Shown here: positions 46,750 through 54,898 of the stretch, piece by piece
Numbering within the stretch: the stretch's first letter is position 1
Layout of the letters: every line of letters starts with the position of its first letter
Source: Heliobacterium chlorum
GTDB taxonomy: Bacteria > Bacillota > Desulfitobacteriia > Heliobacteriales > Heliobacteriaceae
Length of the DNA stretch: 64,000 bases
Assembly (NCBI RefSeq): GCF_014502795.1
Contig: NZ_JACVHF010000003.1
Location: 208,040-272,039, forward strand
Direction of reading: 5' to 3'
Made by a program: the position numbers and the translations under genes
Notes under the pieces: model-generated
What the model saw: the letters and a program-made list of their open reading frames with translations, nothing else
What the model was told of the DNA's origin: nothing
Databases searched by the model: none

Positions 46750-47007
46750 TTAATGAGGCAAAATATCGTGCCACTCGCGATCTTCTGGATCTTCTTCAAC
46801 CGCTTCCTCTTCTTCGATGATATCCCAGGATAGACGAATGTCGATGCCTTGATGATCGCCTTTGCGAAATTTGTTTTGGTAGAGGATCTGTTTGGGAATC
46901 TCCACCTTCGTATCACCGACTCGGAAAGCACCTTCCTTTAATTGCTCGACGATCTGTGTCAACTCATCGATCGCCTGTTCTCGATTGACCACATGAGCTC
47001 TACTCAC
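46750..47007 (-). CDS. Amphi-Trp-like small protein
   Basis: 85 aa, GTG start with GGAGGG upstream. 'EQAIDELTQIVEQLKEGAFR' followed by 'VGDTKVEIPKQI' and 'IDIRLSWDI' resembles the amphi-Trp domain, and the C-terminus is very acidic. The assignment is from pattern memory only. Function unknown. Confidence 0.55.
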   Translation of the reverse strand: MSRAHVVNREQAIDELTQIVEQLKEGAFRVGDTKVEIPKQILYQNKFRKGDHQGIDIRLSWDIIEEEEAVEEDPEDREWHDILPH

Positions 47008-47075
47008 CGGTATCCCTCCACACTTGTCCCGAAGGATTTTTATCGGTCAAGATTTAGTATGAGCAGATCGAGCAG

Positions 47076-47113
47076 AAAAAAAGAGTCGATCCATGAGCGG
47101 ATCCACTCTTTTA
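47076..47113 (-). terminator. Terminator of the 73-aa gene
   Basis: AAAAGAGT and ACTCTTTT with an inner GATCC/GGATC pairing; the minus strand continues into Ts. It sits at the stop of the 73-aa gene. Confidence 0.7.
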
Positions 47114-47332
47114 CCCTACGAGGAGAATATCCTCTTCTCGTTCTAAAACTACGATTCTCATCCCGTAAACAAAGGGGTTTTCTTCAGACATATTGAGACT
47201 CGAAGGCGAAAAACCGAGCTCTTTTCTCAACTGAATAAAATTATCCCTCGATAAAACACAGGTAGTCGCATCCCTGGCCGTGAAGACAAAGTATCTCTCT
47301 TTTTCCCTCAAGATTCGGTCCGATAATTTCAT
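47111..47332 (-). CDS. Small protein of unknown function
   Basis: 73 aa, ATG with GGAGAGGGATAGGA upstream. It is mixed alpha/beta ('RYFVFTARDATTCVLSRDNF', 'YGMRIVVLEREEDILLV'). No recognised domain. A terminator overlaps its end, so it is probably a real single-gene transcript. Confidence 0.55.
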   Translation of the reverse strand: MKLSDRILREKERYFVFTARDATTCVLSRDNFIQLRKELGFSPSSLNMSEENPFVYGMRIVVLEREEDILLVG

Positions 47333-47421
47333 GATTCCTATCCCTCTCCGGTTACAGGTCTATAGAATTCTTCCTGCAAACATAATAACTTATCGCCCAG
47401 ACAAGTTCCATATGTTTTTGG

Positions 47422-48260
47422 TTAGAGGCAATCTCCATACTCGTGAGCATTGTAAAAAGTTGCCCGATTTTTCCCACCCCTTTTTGAACTATAAAGGGCT
47501 TCGTCCGCTTTTTTCAAAATCTCATGAATATCCTGTTCGCCTGTCCAAATATCCCCACCGATACTACAGCCTACGTTGACTGTATGACCTTCAATAACGA
47601 ACGGCTGATTTAATTCCTTTATAATCCGATTAAACATCTCAACATTTTGTCGATTTTGCAGAGGTTCTAGGATTGATTTCTCAATTTCGTTTGCCCATTC
47701 CCAACTTAGATGGGCTGCAAGTAATCTTTTATATTTCCGTTTGTCTCAGTAATGGGAATACTGACATCAACAAATTTCATTGCTTCTCCGGTGGGATTTG
47801 GGAGTAAGTTCGCTAATAAGACCGCCTCATGAATATCCCCAATAAATTTCCCTTTTATTCCTTCTTTGAAAACAGGACGCTGAGATATATTAACTCCGGA
47901 TAAGATATTTTGTGTAGAAGCAATGACTGCTCCGTCGGTATTTGTGAGACCTATCCATGCAAATGAAGGAAACCTTTCTTTTAGCTTTTCAAGAAGTTTT
48001 TGAATCGCTTTAGTGTCTTGAAAGTTATGTAAAGCTTCAAGTTGAGACAAAGTATAGACCTCACCAGAACGTGACCACATAAAAGCATCCATTTTATCTG
48101 CCATTTGATACGCCGTTTCTGCTAATGAATTTCCAATCTCAGATTTAACTTGTTCAATTGACCTATTTCCTATTGCAATACTTAGAATTCCAGACATGAT
48201 CACAATCAGAATTCCGAAGGATATTGAAAAGTATGTTCGCAGACTTAAAGAACGACGCAT
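47422..48260 (-). pseudogene. Broken Cache–GGDEF diguanylate cyclase
   Basis: The 5' part encodes an N-terminal membrane helix and a Cache sensor. After 'ETNGNIK' a one-base loss shifts the frame; the next frame continues correctly with 'LLAAHLSWEWANEIEKSILE' as in intact Cache domains. A few residues later ('RQNVEMF') it jumps to the C-terminal part of a GGDEF domain ('FVIEGHTVNVGCSIGG', then 'ILKKADEALYSSKRGGKNRA'). The second membrane helix and the catalytic GGDEF loop are deleted. It cannot make cyclic di-GMP. Confidence 0.8.
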
Positions 48261-48446
48261 TTTAACATCTCCCTAGACTATCGATTCAAAAACAATAGGT
48301 TCATGTTTCTTGTAACAAGAAGATCATTTATATATGTTCTTTTTTCTATGGATTATTACATATTCCTTCTATTATTATTAAAAGTTCAATTTGTATTTTC
48401 CGGGCAAAACAACGATGTCGGGACAATAATACGCGGTTGACTAAAT

Positions 48447-48477
48447 GAAAAACAGCCGGCTGTTGGCCGGACTGCTC
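48447..48477 (-). terminator. Terminator of the LysM gene
   Basis: ACAGCCGGC and GCCGGACTGC arms; Ts follow on the minus strand. A near-identical hairpin occurs at 57343-57370. Confidence 0.7.
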
Positions 48478-48553
48478 ATCAATATCTTATCGTAATGTTG
48501 TACTTAATGCCGCACCATAGTTTCCTATCCCCCGCAGCAATAAGTGTAGTAGT

Positions 48554-49138
48554 TTATGATTGCTGTTGACAGCTTCCACCCAGAATAATACCTTCTAGGA
48601 TAGTTTCACCCGAAGCACCAGTAATAGAATTAAAAGGACGTATAACGACGCTTGAATTTGGCATAACCGATGCAACGGTGGGAAGTTCAACTCGGGTAGA
48701 CCAAGTCGGCGGATCATCAGGACTGGCAAATAACTGGTTTCCAAAACGGCCGATACCGGGTATGAATATTTCACCACTATACTTGTCAAAATTGCCGAAT
48801 ACTGTAGGCTGCGGTAATGTTGCCACAAAACTCACAGCCTGACCTCCTTTAGGACCAAAATTTACGAAAGCGACCCCACCCGTTCCGAAGGGTACACGCC
48901 CTCGGGGCTCTAAAAGAGAACAGCATGGGTAAGATATAAAACCGGGAACACAAAGAACGTCACCTATAAATAATATATTGGGATTTGGTATATGCGGGTT
49001 GTTTACAGCGAGTGCTTCTATTCTTACTCTGAACATTTGAGCAATAGTAAAGAAGGTGTCGCCTGGAAGAACGGTATATCGACCCTGAAACGCTGGTGGA
49101 CAGTTCTGTGGGACTCTTCGACTAAAGTTGTACGGCAC
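48554..49138 (-). CDS. LysM-domain protein
   Basis: 194 aa, GTG start with GGGGG eight bases upstream. A single LysM domain occupies about residues 19-65 ('RYTVLPGDTFFTIAQMF' to 'GDVLCVPGF'), which would bind peptidoglycan or chitin-like glycans. There is no signal peptide, as in some spore-coat or morphogenetic LysM proteins. The C-terminal 120 residues have three cysteines in 'VPGFISYPCCS' and nearby, and an unassigned beta-rich region. A spore or wall role is a guess. Confidence 0.75.
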   Translation of the reverse strand: MPYNFSRRVPQNCPPAFQGRYTVLPGDTFFTIAQMFRVRIEALAVNNPHIPNPNILFIGDVLCVPGFISYPCCSLLEPRGRVPFGTGGVAFVNFGPKGGQAVSFVATLPQPTVFGNFDKYSGEIFIPGIGRFGNQLFASPDDPPTWSTRVELPTVASVMPNSSVVIRPFNSITGASGETILEGIILGGSCQQQS

Positions 49139-49499
49139 TATATAGTCCCCCTACACAAATCATTTGCAAGCAATATATGCCAGTAATTTGATTTGTGCTT
49201 CAAGGGAAAAGAGGTCAGAGATGGCGTTAGGGGCGTTTCAACTACTTATAACCACGGGTGTTCCTATTGAAACTATTCGGGACAACTCAAGAACATCCCT
49301 ATTGTACATACGAAAACAACCATGGGAAACCGCTTGTCCGATTGAACTTGGATCGTTTTTATTTTTAGGTGATGAGTAAGTTGCTTGATGATTATGGTAA
49401 CATATGTTTCGGTAACTACATATATTGTATTGAATTTTTTAGGAGCAACGCTTCATAAATTCCAGTACACGTAGAAAAATCTTAGTGTTTGATAAATCG
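49139..49499. other. Intergenic stretch without a supported gene
   Basis: No RNA gene or known domain is seen. A plus-strand reading frame from ATG 49221 to 49379 (52 residues) exists, but its ribosome site (GAGGTCAGAG) is weak and the sequence is unrecognised. It may be decayed DNA. Confidence 0.3.
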
Positions 49500-49529
49500 A
49501 ACTGCCGGAGTTTTACCTCCGGCAGTTTT
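49500..49529 (+). terminator. Hairpin terminator
   Basis: AACTGCCGGA and TCCGGCAGTT form a perfect 10-bp stem followed by TTTT on the plus strand. Confidence 0.65.
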
Positions 49530-49544
49530 GAACATTAATGATAC

Positions 49545-49631
49545 TCAACCTCCGTTGCGACGACGGCAACGTACACGAATGACTGCTCTATCGCCTTCAT
49601 TAAGCGTAATCCTAACAATGCGAACGGCCAT
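49545..49631 (-). CDS. 28-residue basic peptide
   Basis: An ATG at 49631 is preceded by the full consensus AAAGGAGG seven bases away. The peptide reads M-A-V-R-I-V-R-I-T-L-N-E-G-D-R-A-V-I, then 'RVRCRRRNGG'. It is a regular alternating beta pattern ending in an Arg-rich tail with one cysteine. The strong ribosome site and clean stop support expression. I know no family. A hairpin lies 16 bases past its stop. Confidence 0.5.
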   Translation of the reverse strand: MAVRIVRITLNEGDRAVIRVRCRRRNGG

Positions 49632-49723
49632 TTAGGTCCCTCCTTTCGTGTGAATTCCTTATTACTGTACTCTTTTTTGCCGTAAATCGTGAAATTCATT
49701 TGCGGTTTTCTTTTCTTTTTACG

Positions 49724-50041
49724 TTAGCTGTCTACAACGAAATTAAAAAGATTTAGTTCTCTCTCGCCTTTACGCAGTCGCTTTCGATCAGCTTTACGGA
49801 CAGCTGCTTCAAATGACTGATCCAAAGAATTATTTTTCATAAGTCCGTTATACCGACGTATATGAAAGTCTCGAGTCGTAATGCTACATTTGGAGCATTT
49901 AGCTACTGCTAAACTTTCGTCCCAAATGAACTCAACTTCATGTCCACAATATGGGCACCATGCATCGCCGGAACGAAATTTCGGTTTGTAGCTGTCTGGT
50001 GGAGCCGTTAGTCTCGGAGCTATCGCCGCTCTCTCCCTCAT
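49724..50041 (-). CDS. Zinc-ribbon protein of unknown function
   Basis: 105 aa. A four-cysteine zinc ribbon is clear: 'WCPYCGHEVEF' and, 16 residues on, 'AKCSKCSITTRDF'. The C-terminal half is basic and helical ('AAVRKADRKRLRKGERELN'), consistent with nucleic-acid binding. The ATG at 50041 has no separate ribosome site, so the start is uncertain. Phage-like or regulatory roles are possible. Confidence 0.6.
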   Translation of the reverse strand: MRERAAIAPRLTAPPDSYKPKFRSGDAWCPYCGHEVEFIWDESLAVAKCSKCSITTRDFHIRRYNGLMKNNSLDQSFEAAVRKADRKRLRKGERELNLFNFVVDS

Positions 50042-50110
50042 TCGAATCTAGCGCGATCTTCTAGATGGGGTCACGCCATTCTTATTCCCTATAAATTGGT
50101 GAATGTATGG

Positions 50111-50155
50111 TCAGCTCTCTTCCAACATTTGGTGAGCAATAATTCGATGTGGCAT
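50111..50155 (-). CDS. Possible 14-residue ORF with a consensus ribosome site
   Basis: ATG 50155 follows AGAAGGAG at seven bases. The reading frame is only M-P-H-R-I-I-A-H-Q-M-L-E-E-S. It may be the stub of a lost gene or a leader peptide. Evidence is limited to the ribosome site. Confidence 0.25.
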   Translation of the reverse strand: MPHRIIAHQMLEES

Positions 50156-50187
50156 AGATAATCTCCTTCTTTTTACAGAAAACAAAA

Positions 50188-50219
50188 GAAAAAGCGTTCG
50201 GCAGTGGGCCGGACACTTT
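50188..50219 (-). terminator. Terminator of the cheW gene
   Basis: GCGTTCGGC and GCCGGACAC imperfect arms, with A-rich left flank giving a T-run on the minus strand, about 30 bases past the cheW stop. Confidence 0.55.
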
Positions 50220-50250
50220 GAAATAACTATATTATATTTTACCTATTTCT

Positions 50251-50718
50251 CTATGAAGCGGATTTTACCTGTTTAAGTTCGTTCTCAGACAATACTAATA
50301 TTAGATCCAGAATCACAATCATATTATCGCCACTTTTTCCTATTCCTTTTATGTACTTGTCGCAATTACCACTAATGCTGTTAGATAGATGTTCAATTTG
50401 TTCATCCCGAAGTTTGAAAATGTCTGTAACGTCATCAACTATAAAGCCTACTATAGATCCGGAGAAATTAATAATAATAATTTTACTATCTTCATTTATA
50501 GTATCATACGTATATTGAAGCTTCTTTTTTAGGTTAAATACAGGAATTGCCTTACCCCGAAGGTTAATAAACCCCTCTAACCCTTTCGTTGCGTTCGGGA
50601 TTTTAACAACTCTATAATTTTTGTATTTTACAATTCCATTTACTGCGGTAATGTCTATCGAGTATTCATCGCCAGCTAACTCAAAAGACATTAATTGGAT
50701 AACCGACATTGAATTCAC
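50251..50718 (-). CDS. cheW: CheW-like adaptor
   Basis: 155 aa CheW fold: 'LMSFELAGDEYSIDITAVNG', 'LEGFINLRGKAIPVFNLKKK' and 'VGFIVDDVTDIFKL'. It links receptors to the CheA kinase. It lies 22 bases downstream of a PocR-type soluble receptor, so the two probably form a dedicated signalling pair. No cheA is present in the window. Base composition is AT-rich compared with the core genes. Confidence 0.9.
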   Translation of the reverse strand: MNSMSVIQLMSFELAGDEYSIDITAVNGIVKYKNYRVVKIPNATKGLEGFINLRGKAIPVFNLKKKLQYTYDTINEDSKIIIINFSGSIVGFIVDDVTDIFKLRDEQIEHLSNSISGNCDKYIKGIGKSGDNMIVILDLILVLSENELKQVKSAS

Positions 50719-50740
50719 CTTCTTTAACTCATAATGTTTG

Positions 50741-51796
50741 TTAACTAATTGATGATAAATTCTCTAATGTATCTGAAAGACCCGCTATGTCTTGTAAAGT
50801 AGCCGTCACTTCCTGAATTGCTGCGGCTTGCTGTTGTGTAGACGACGACGTGGCATCTCCCATTCTCACGGTATACGCTACCGAGTTTTTAATTTCCAAA
50901 GTAAACTCTTTAATCTTATTTACCGTTTGTTTTGAATCACCAGAAAGTTTGCGTATTTCTTGAGCTACTACCCCGAAGCCTAGTCCCGCTTCCCCTGCTT
51001 TTGCGGCTTCAATGGCGGCGTTAAGTCCCAACAATCTCGTTTCGTCAGCCACCTCTTTTATAAAGTCAATAACTTCATTAATTTTCCCGGTCAGTACGCT
51101 TACATTTTGTATCTCTTTGTTAAGTTGAATTTGATTATTACTTACGTCTGTAGCAGAAGCAGCCATTTCCTCCATCGTGGCCGACATTTCTGTGATACTT
51201 GCGTTTAGAGTCCGGGCGATACTACCTAGCTTATGTTGATCATACCACGTTTTCGTCATCGTATTGACTACGTCCCAAAGAACAAATGCAGCCGCTTCGA
51301 TTCGTTCGCGACTCACCACTTTAACTTCCTTAACCGCTTCGATATACGCTTGGGGATCAACGCCGATTTCCTTCGCGACTTGTTCGTACTTTTCCGTTTC
51401 CGGCGGTTGTGTTAATACTTGTCCGCCAAGTACCGTCCCAATTTGTTTACCTCCCAACATAATAGGGACCGCAAAATCAACGAGGCCTGCGTGACATTCA
51501 TAGATGGAGGGTTTTCCTGTACTCGTTGCCTTTTCACCGCCCTTGCGGTCGCATTCGGCACATCGTCTAAGACCTTTTTCTGTGTTTCGGGTAAGCTCCA
51601 TACAGAACCGAGTGAACGCACTTGGTTTGGTTACGGGCTGACCGTCCAAATCAACAGTGAGACTGGCGAAGCCCATTGCCGTTGCAAAGTTATCCTGGAA
51701 TCTTTGTAAGAATTCAAAGTCAATAACATCACCAAGCTTTACTTCGCTTATGTCGAGAACAGCCTCGGTTGCATTTTTTGCAGCGTTCATTTCCAT
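50741..51796 (-). CDS. PocR-domain soluble chemoreceptor
   Basis: 351 aa, no membrane helix. Residues about 20-175 form a PocR sensory domain, with '[20 protein letters not shown]', '[11 protein letters not shown]' and '[14 protein letters not shown]'; its cysteines resemble those proposed to bind small hydrocarbons or diols. The signalling half has the receptor tip '[20 protein letters not shown]'. It should sense an intracellular metabolite and act through the cheW gene just downstream. The ligand is not known. Confidence 0.85.
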   Translation of the reverse strand: MEMNAAKNATEAVLDISEVKLGDVIDFEFLQRFQDNFATAMGFASLTVDLDGQPVTKPSAFTRFCMELTRNTEKGLRRCAECDRKGGEKATSTGKPSIYECHAGLVDFAVPIMLGGKQIGTVLGGQVLTQPPETEKYEQVAKEIGVDPQAYIEAVKEVKVVSRERIEAAAFVLWDVVNTMTKTWYDQHKLGSIARTLNASITEMSATMEEMAASATDVSNNQIQLNKEIQNVSVLTGKINEVIDFIKEVADETRLLGLNAAIEAAKAGEAGLGFGVVAQEIRKLSGDSKQTVNKIKEFTLEIKNSVAYTVRMGDATSSSTQQQAAAIQEVTATLQDIAGLSDTLENLSSIS

Positions 51797-52100
51797 TCTC
51801 CTTTTGAGTTAAAATTATTTTATTTAGTCGTAACGTGGGATTAATTTCAAATCCTACGTAATATAGTTTAATATTCGATATATTTTGCTATGTTCCTTTC
51901 GGATCTATCTAATTATTTTTTCTGGTGTGCTTGTATGTAAAAATACGGTTATCAAGGCGAGATCCCGCGGTTGCCTCGTTGGCGTACGGTACCTATGGGC
52001 AATTTCTGCTCATTCCCCCACCAATAACGGCGAGATCGCTGTGGAGGATCAATAGATACGTTTCTTCATCTGTTCACGCTAATCACAAAACAGCTCGGCC
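51797..52100. other. Intergenic stretch without a supported gene
   Basis: AT-rich upstream region of the PocR receptor gene. I see no RNA gene or coding signal. The dispersed repeat family begins just after it. Confidence 0.35.
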
Positions 52101-52206
52101 CGATTAAGGGTTCACAGAGTGCCATGTGTGCCTCTGAAAACGAGTAACTATACCATTGGGGACCGAATTGGATGTGGGGCGTTACAGCGGGTTTGACGAG
52201 AAATGG
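52101..52206 (+). repeat. Dispersed intergenic repeat R, copy 1
   Basis: It contains CACAGAGTGCCATGTGTGCC, then CTCTGAAAACGAG and GGATGTGGGGCGTTACAGCG. The same ordered blocks recur at 57131, 57741 and 59541. This copy is the most diverged and lies just upstream of the hemerythrin gene. Confidence 0.65.
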
Positions 52207-52333
52207 AGTTCTTAAACGGCAAAGGGAATGTGAAAATCCTAAATGTAAATTGATATTTTTCAAATTCTGCCATACAATGTTCTTGAAGGAGCATTCTCCA
52301 ATAATCGTTTGCACCTCGAAGGGAGTGAAGGCT

Positions 52334-52726
52334 ATGCCGTTTATTGATTGGGATGAAAGATATGAAGTTGGTATCCCACAAATTGACGATGAACATAAGA
52401 CCTTATTAGCTATGGTGAATCAATTATATGACGCAGTCAAAGCTGGAAAATCAGATGAACTTATTGAAGAACTAATAGACAAATCAATCATATACGCCGG
52501 TGTACATTTTTCACATGAAGAAAAATTCTTAAAAGACGCTGACTACAAATTTTTCCATGAGCATAAACAATATCACGATGAATTCACTCAACGAGTCCAT
52601 TTATTTAAGATAGGTCCCGATAACAGCAAAAATAAAGCAATGGATTTATTAAATCTGCTTAAATATTGGTTTATTAATCATATTCTTATAGAGGATAAGG
52701 GTTTTTCCAAAATGATATCAAAGTAG
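52334..52726 (+). CDS. Bacteriohemerythrin
   Basis: 130 aa from ATG 52334 (GGGAGTG upstream); the open frame extends back through a repeat and is not coding there. The di-iron ligands are visible: His in 'IDDEHKTLL', 'HFSHEEKFL', 'HEHKQYHDEF' and 'NHILIEDKGF' (His and Asp). It binds oxygen or senses it, often near chemotaxis proteins, and could deliver or buffer O2/NO. The PocR receptor and CheW lie upstream on the other strand. Confidence 0.9.
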   Translation: MPFIDWDERYEVGIPQIDDEHKTLLAMVNQLYDAVKAGKSDELIEELIDKSIIYAGVHFSHEEKFLKDADYKFFHEHKQYHDEFTQRVHLFKIGPDNSKNKAMDLLNLLKYWFINHILIEDKGFSKMISK

Positions 52727-52805
52727 ACCGAAAATCTCCGGAAAGGAAAGAAGTTTGCCTAAGTAACTATTGGTTTTTAAGGTGTGTTTTATAAGAGCCT
52801 TCCGT

Positions 52806-52880
52806 CCTATTAGCTGGGGTTTTTAATATTAGCTGTTGGCTAAAGTTACGATTTGACGACTAACGTGACGCCTACCGGGA
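52806..52880 (+). repeat. Attachment-unit copy D (most decayed)
   Basis: ATTAGCTGGGG is followed 35 bases later by GACGACTAACGTGACGCCTA. This is the same layout as copies C and B, but the tRNA-like part is lost. A shared tail (AGTTAAAA, GGAAATAG, GTCCTGGCT) continues to about 52935. Confidence 0.55.
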
Positions 52881-52993
52881 TTTAGGAATAGTTAAAATTT
52901 GAGGAAATAGCAAGGCCAGGATGATATGTCCTGGCTTATTTGTTGTGGTTTTATAGCTTATTCCATGAAGAAGTTTCCTTTAATCAGTTGCTT

Positions 52994-53195
52994 TCAGTTT
53001 GAAAACATATCCAACATCATTATCTCCTTTTCCCCAACAACATCGATGAAGAAAAAATATAGTCCTGGTGTTTTCGGTGCTACAGGGGGGCAGTTATAGC
53101 AGATATTTCCCTTGGAGGGAACGTAGGTCGATACTGACAACGTGTGGGGAATGTCTTCCTTACCCTGCTGATTATCGGTGTCGATACAACAGTAA
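52994..53195 (-). pseudogene. C-terminal gene remnant cut at attachment copy C
   Basis: A minus-strand frame without a start codon encodes a coherent C-terminus: 'GKEDIPHTLSVSTYVPSKGN', 'ICYNCPPVAPKTPGLYFFF', 'IDVVGEKEIMMLDMFSN' and a stop. It begins abruptly at the tRNA-like core of copy C, as expected if recombination removed the 5' part. The family is not recognised; it has two cysteines in a C-x2-C-like turn. Confidence 0.45.
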
Positions 53196-53198
53196 AGA

Positions 53199-53304
53199 AG
53201 CCGCAGGTTCGAATTCTGTCGCCCTGACTATGAGTTAGCTGGGGTTTTATGCAGTCTGACTGGTTCCAAGGTATGAAATTGACGCCTCACGTGACGCCTA
53301 CGGG
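53199..53304 (+). repeat. Attachment-unit copy C
   Basis: The core CCGCAGGTTCGAATTCTGTC, then GCCCTGACTATGAGTTAGCT, matches the 3' end of tRNA-Pro with point changes. The arm GACGCCTCACGTGACGCCTA lies 36 bases beyond TTAGCTGGGG. Confidence 0.7.
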
Positions 53305-53447
53305 TGGTTGGAAGAGTTAAAAGTTGCGGAAATAGTTAAAAGTCCTGGCTCTTTTGCGTTTCATAAGCTCCAGTTAGATAATAAGCGATATCCTAAAAGA
53401 ATTAAATAATGTATATTGGTGGTAACTATATTTATGGGGTGATGAGT

Positions 53448-53654
53448 GTGTTTCAATTTATCGCTGATATCATCTCTGAACTAGTAATAGGTTTTGGGCC
53501 GCTCTTTAACAGAAAGACTATAATGGTTTTGTTCGGTATCTTTGTAATAAGTGCGATGCTATCGTTTTTACCTGGGTACTATTCGGAGGAAGGCAATAAC
53601 CAATTTGAAGTGCCGAATCAAGCAGATGTTCAACGGATGCTCCAAGAAAAATAA
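53448..53654 (+). CDS. Small single-helix membrane protein
   Basis: About 68 aa. GTG 53448 lies eight bases after GGGG; ATG 53442 and ATG 53409 are alternatives. A hydrophobic helix ('IMVLFGIFVISAMLSFLPGY') is followed by a short polar tail ending 'ADVQRMLQEK'. Unknown. It lies between attachment copies C and B, so it is probably cargo of an older integration. Confidence 0.5.
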   Translation: MFQFIADIISELVIGFGPLFNRKTIMVLFGIFVISAMLSFLPGYYSEEGNNQFEVPNQADVQRMLQEK

Positions 53655-53678
53655 GGCAGCTTTCCTTTAACAAAATAG

Positions 53679-53882
53679 CTAACTTCCAAGCCAAGAAAAA
53701 ACGCCCTCGGCGGCAACTCCAATTAAAATCCATGCGATAACTAAACCCCATTTTTTTTGAATCGAAAAGCGACTGTTGTTTAACCTCTCAAGCATCGTAA
53801 TAAAGCCCCATCCTATAAGACCGTCGAAGACGAGGAATAGAAGAATAAACCCACCGAGTTTCGCATTTTCCAAGAAAATCAC
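53679..53882 (-). CDS. Small two-helix membrane protein
   Basis: 67 aa (or slightly shorter from an in-frame TTG). Two membrane helices ('GGFILLFLVFDGLIGWGF' and 'LVIAWILIGVAAEGVFSW') are joined by a basic loop. Unknown. The upstream lipoprotein-like frame ends ten bases before it on the same strand, so the two may form a small operon. Confidence 0.5.
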   Translation of the reverse strand: MIFLENAKLGGFILLFLVFDGLIGWGFITMLERLNNSRFSIQKKWGLVIAWILIGVAAEGVFSWLGS

Positions 53883-53891
53883 CCATATTAA

Positions 53892-54155
53892 TTATTTTAC
53901 TCTTTTCAGATATTGTCTTTCCGGTTCTTTACTAGATTCGTCATGATTTAAGGATTCACGATAACCTCCAATCATCCTTTTAACTAGCTGATGAACCTGA
54001 TCCATGCCAGATTGCATCGGACAATTTGAGATGTATATCAAGTAATTTAGTTGACACGTAATCCGAATCACTTTAAGACATATCTTAGAAGAACAACCAG
54101 CAATATTTTGAGTAAGAACAAAAGCAATTAAAACAACAGTAAAAGACTTTATCAG
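53892..54155 (-). CDS. Small lipoprotein-like ORF with a CTG start
   Basis: A minus-strand frame opens right after a stop at CTG 54155 and reads 87 residues. It begins 'LIKSFTVVLIAFVLTQNIAG' followed by C-S-S, a signal peptide with a lipobox. It goes on 'MQSGMDQVHQLVKRMIGGY' to a charged C-terminus. No ATG/GTG/TTG precedes the hydrophobic part; GGGGTGG lies about 13 bases before CTG. Either CTG is used or the start has been lost. Unknown function. Confidence 0.4.
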   Translation of the reverse strand: MIKSFTVVLIAFVLTQNIAGCSSKICLKVIRITCQLNYLIYISNCPMQSGMDQVHQLVKRMIGGYRESLNHDESSKEPERQYLKRVK

Positions 54156-54263
54156 TCAAGCACATTTACCACCCCAAAGCGTTTATTTGACCGACATATT
54201 AATGCTTCCGCTTCTTTTAATGCGCGGTGACAAAGAATAAAGAGCAACTATATCGTCGTCGAA

Positions 54264-54527
54264 CTAATTTCCCAACTGTTCGTCTTTGGTTATGTACTTA
54301 GAAGAGAAAACAACGTCTTGTCGGCCGTCTATTTGGTTGTAATCTATAATCTCATAACCGAATCCCTTATAAATCGACGTTCCTCCGTCTTTATATCGCT
54401 TAGCAAGTATGGCGAATATAGGTGGCTTGTTATGGCATGCCAAGAAATAGTCAATGCCGAACGTAATAAAGGGCATAGAAAGCAAAGCTATAACGAGAAA
54501 TATTATAATTATATGTTTTGGTTTCAA
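54264..54527 (-). CDS. Small signal-anchored protein of unknown function
   Basis: About 87 aa from TTG 54527 (AAGGA nine bases upstream); GTG 54533 is the alternative. An N-terminal hydrophobic helix is followed by an extracytoplasmic-looking domain ('ILAKRYKDGGTSIYKGFGYE', 'YNQIDGRQDVVF'). I recall similar short exported proteins in Firmicutes but cannot name the family. First of three small minus-strand genes between attachment copies C and B. Confidence 0.55.
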   Translation of the reverse strand: MKPKHIIIIFLVIALLSMPFITFGIDYFLACHNKPPIFAILAKRYKDGGTSIYKGFGYEIIDYNQIDGRQDVVFSSKYITKDEQLGN

Positions 54528-54592
54528 CGTCACCAGTCCTTCGTTATTTTTCCCAAGGCAACCTATAGATGGATGGTTTAGTGTAAATTTTC

Positions 54593-54694
54593 TTAGGTAA
54601 TCATAGCAAATATTGAATCTGAACGAAACGTAGGGTCCGGTACATCAATCAATTGGGCCTTTTCCTCAAACCGTCGGAGAGTCTGGGAATCATG
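54593..54694 (-). pseudogene. C-terminal gene remnant cut at attachment copy B
   Basis: A minus-strand frame with no start reads 'DSQTLRRFEEKAQLIDVPDP' and 'TFRSDSIFAMIT' before a stop. It emerges directly from the tRNA-like core of copy B, mirroring the remnant at copy C. Short and unrecognised. Confidence 0.3.
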
Positions 54695-54800
54695 GCCGAA
54701 GGTTCGAATCCTGTCGCCCCGACCATGAGTTAGCTGGGGGTTTAAGATGTTAGGAAGTTGGTACGGATATTATTTGACGCCCAACGTGACGCCTACGGGG
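54692..54800 (+). repeat. Attachment-unit copy B (left end of the 9.3-kb element)
   Basis: GGTTCGAATCCTGTCGCCCC, then GACCATGAGTTAGCTGGGGG, is identical to copy A at the right end over at least 40 bases. The paired arm GACGCCCAACGTGACGCCTA lies 35 bases inside the element. With copy A it bounds 54.69-63.99 kb. Confidence 0.75.
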
Positions 54801-54898
54801 GTTTAAAGTGGATATAGTTAAGGCTTAGGGTGTAAAGTCCTGGGCCTTTTTGCGTATTCTGTGCTATTATTTGTAATAAAGGTTAAAAAGGGGTTATT

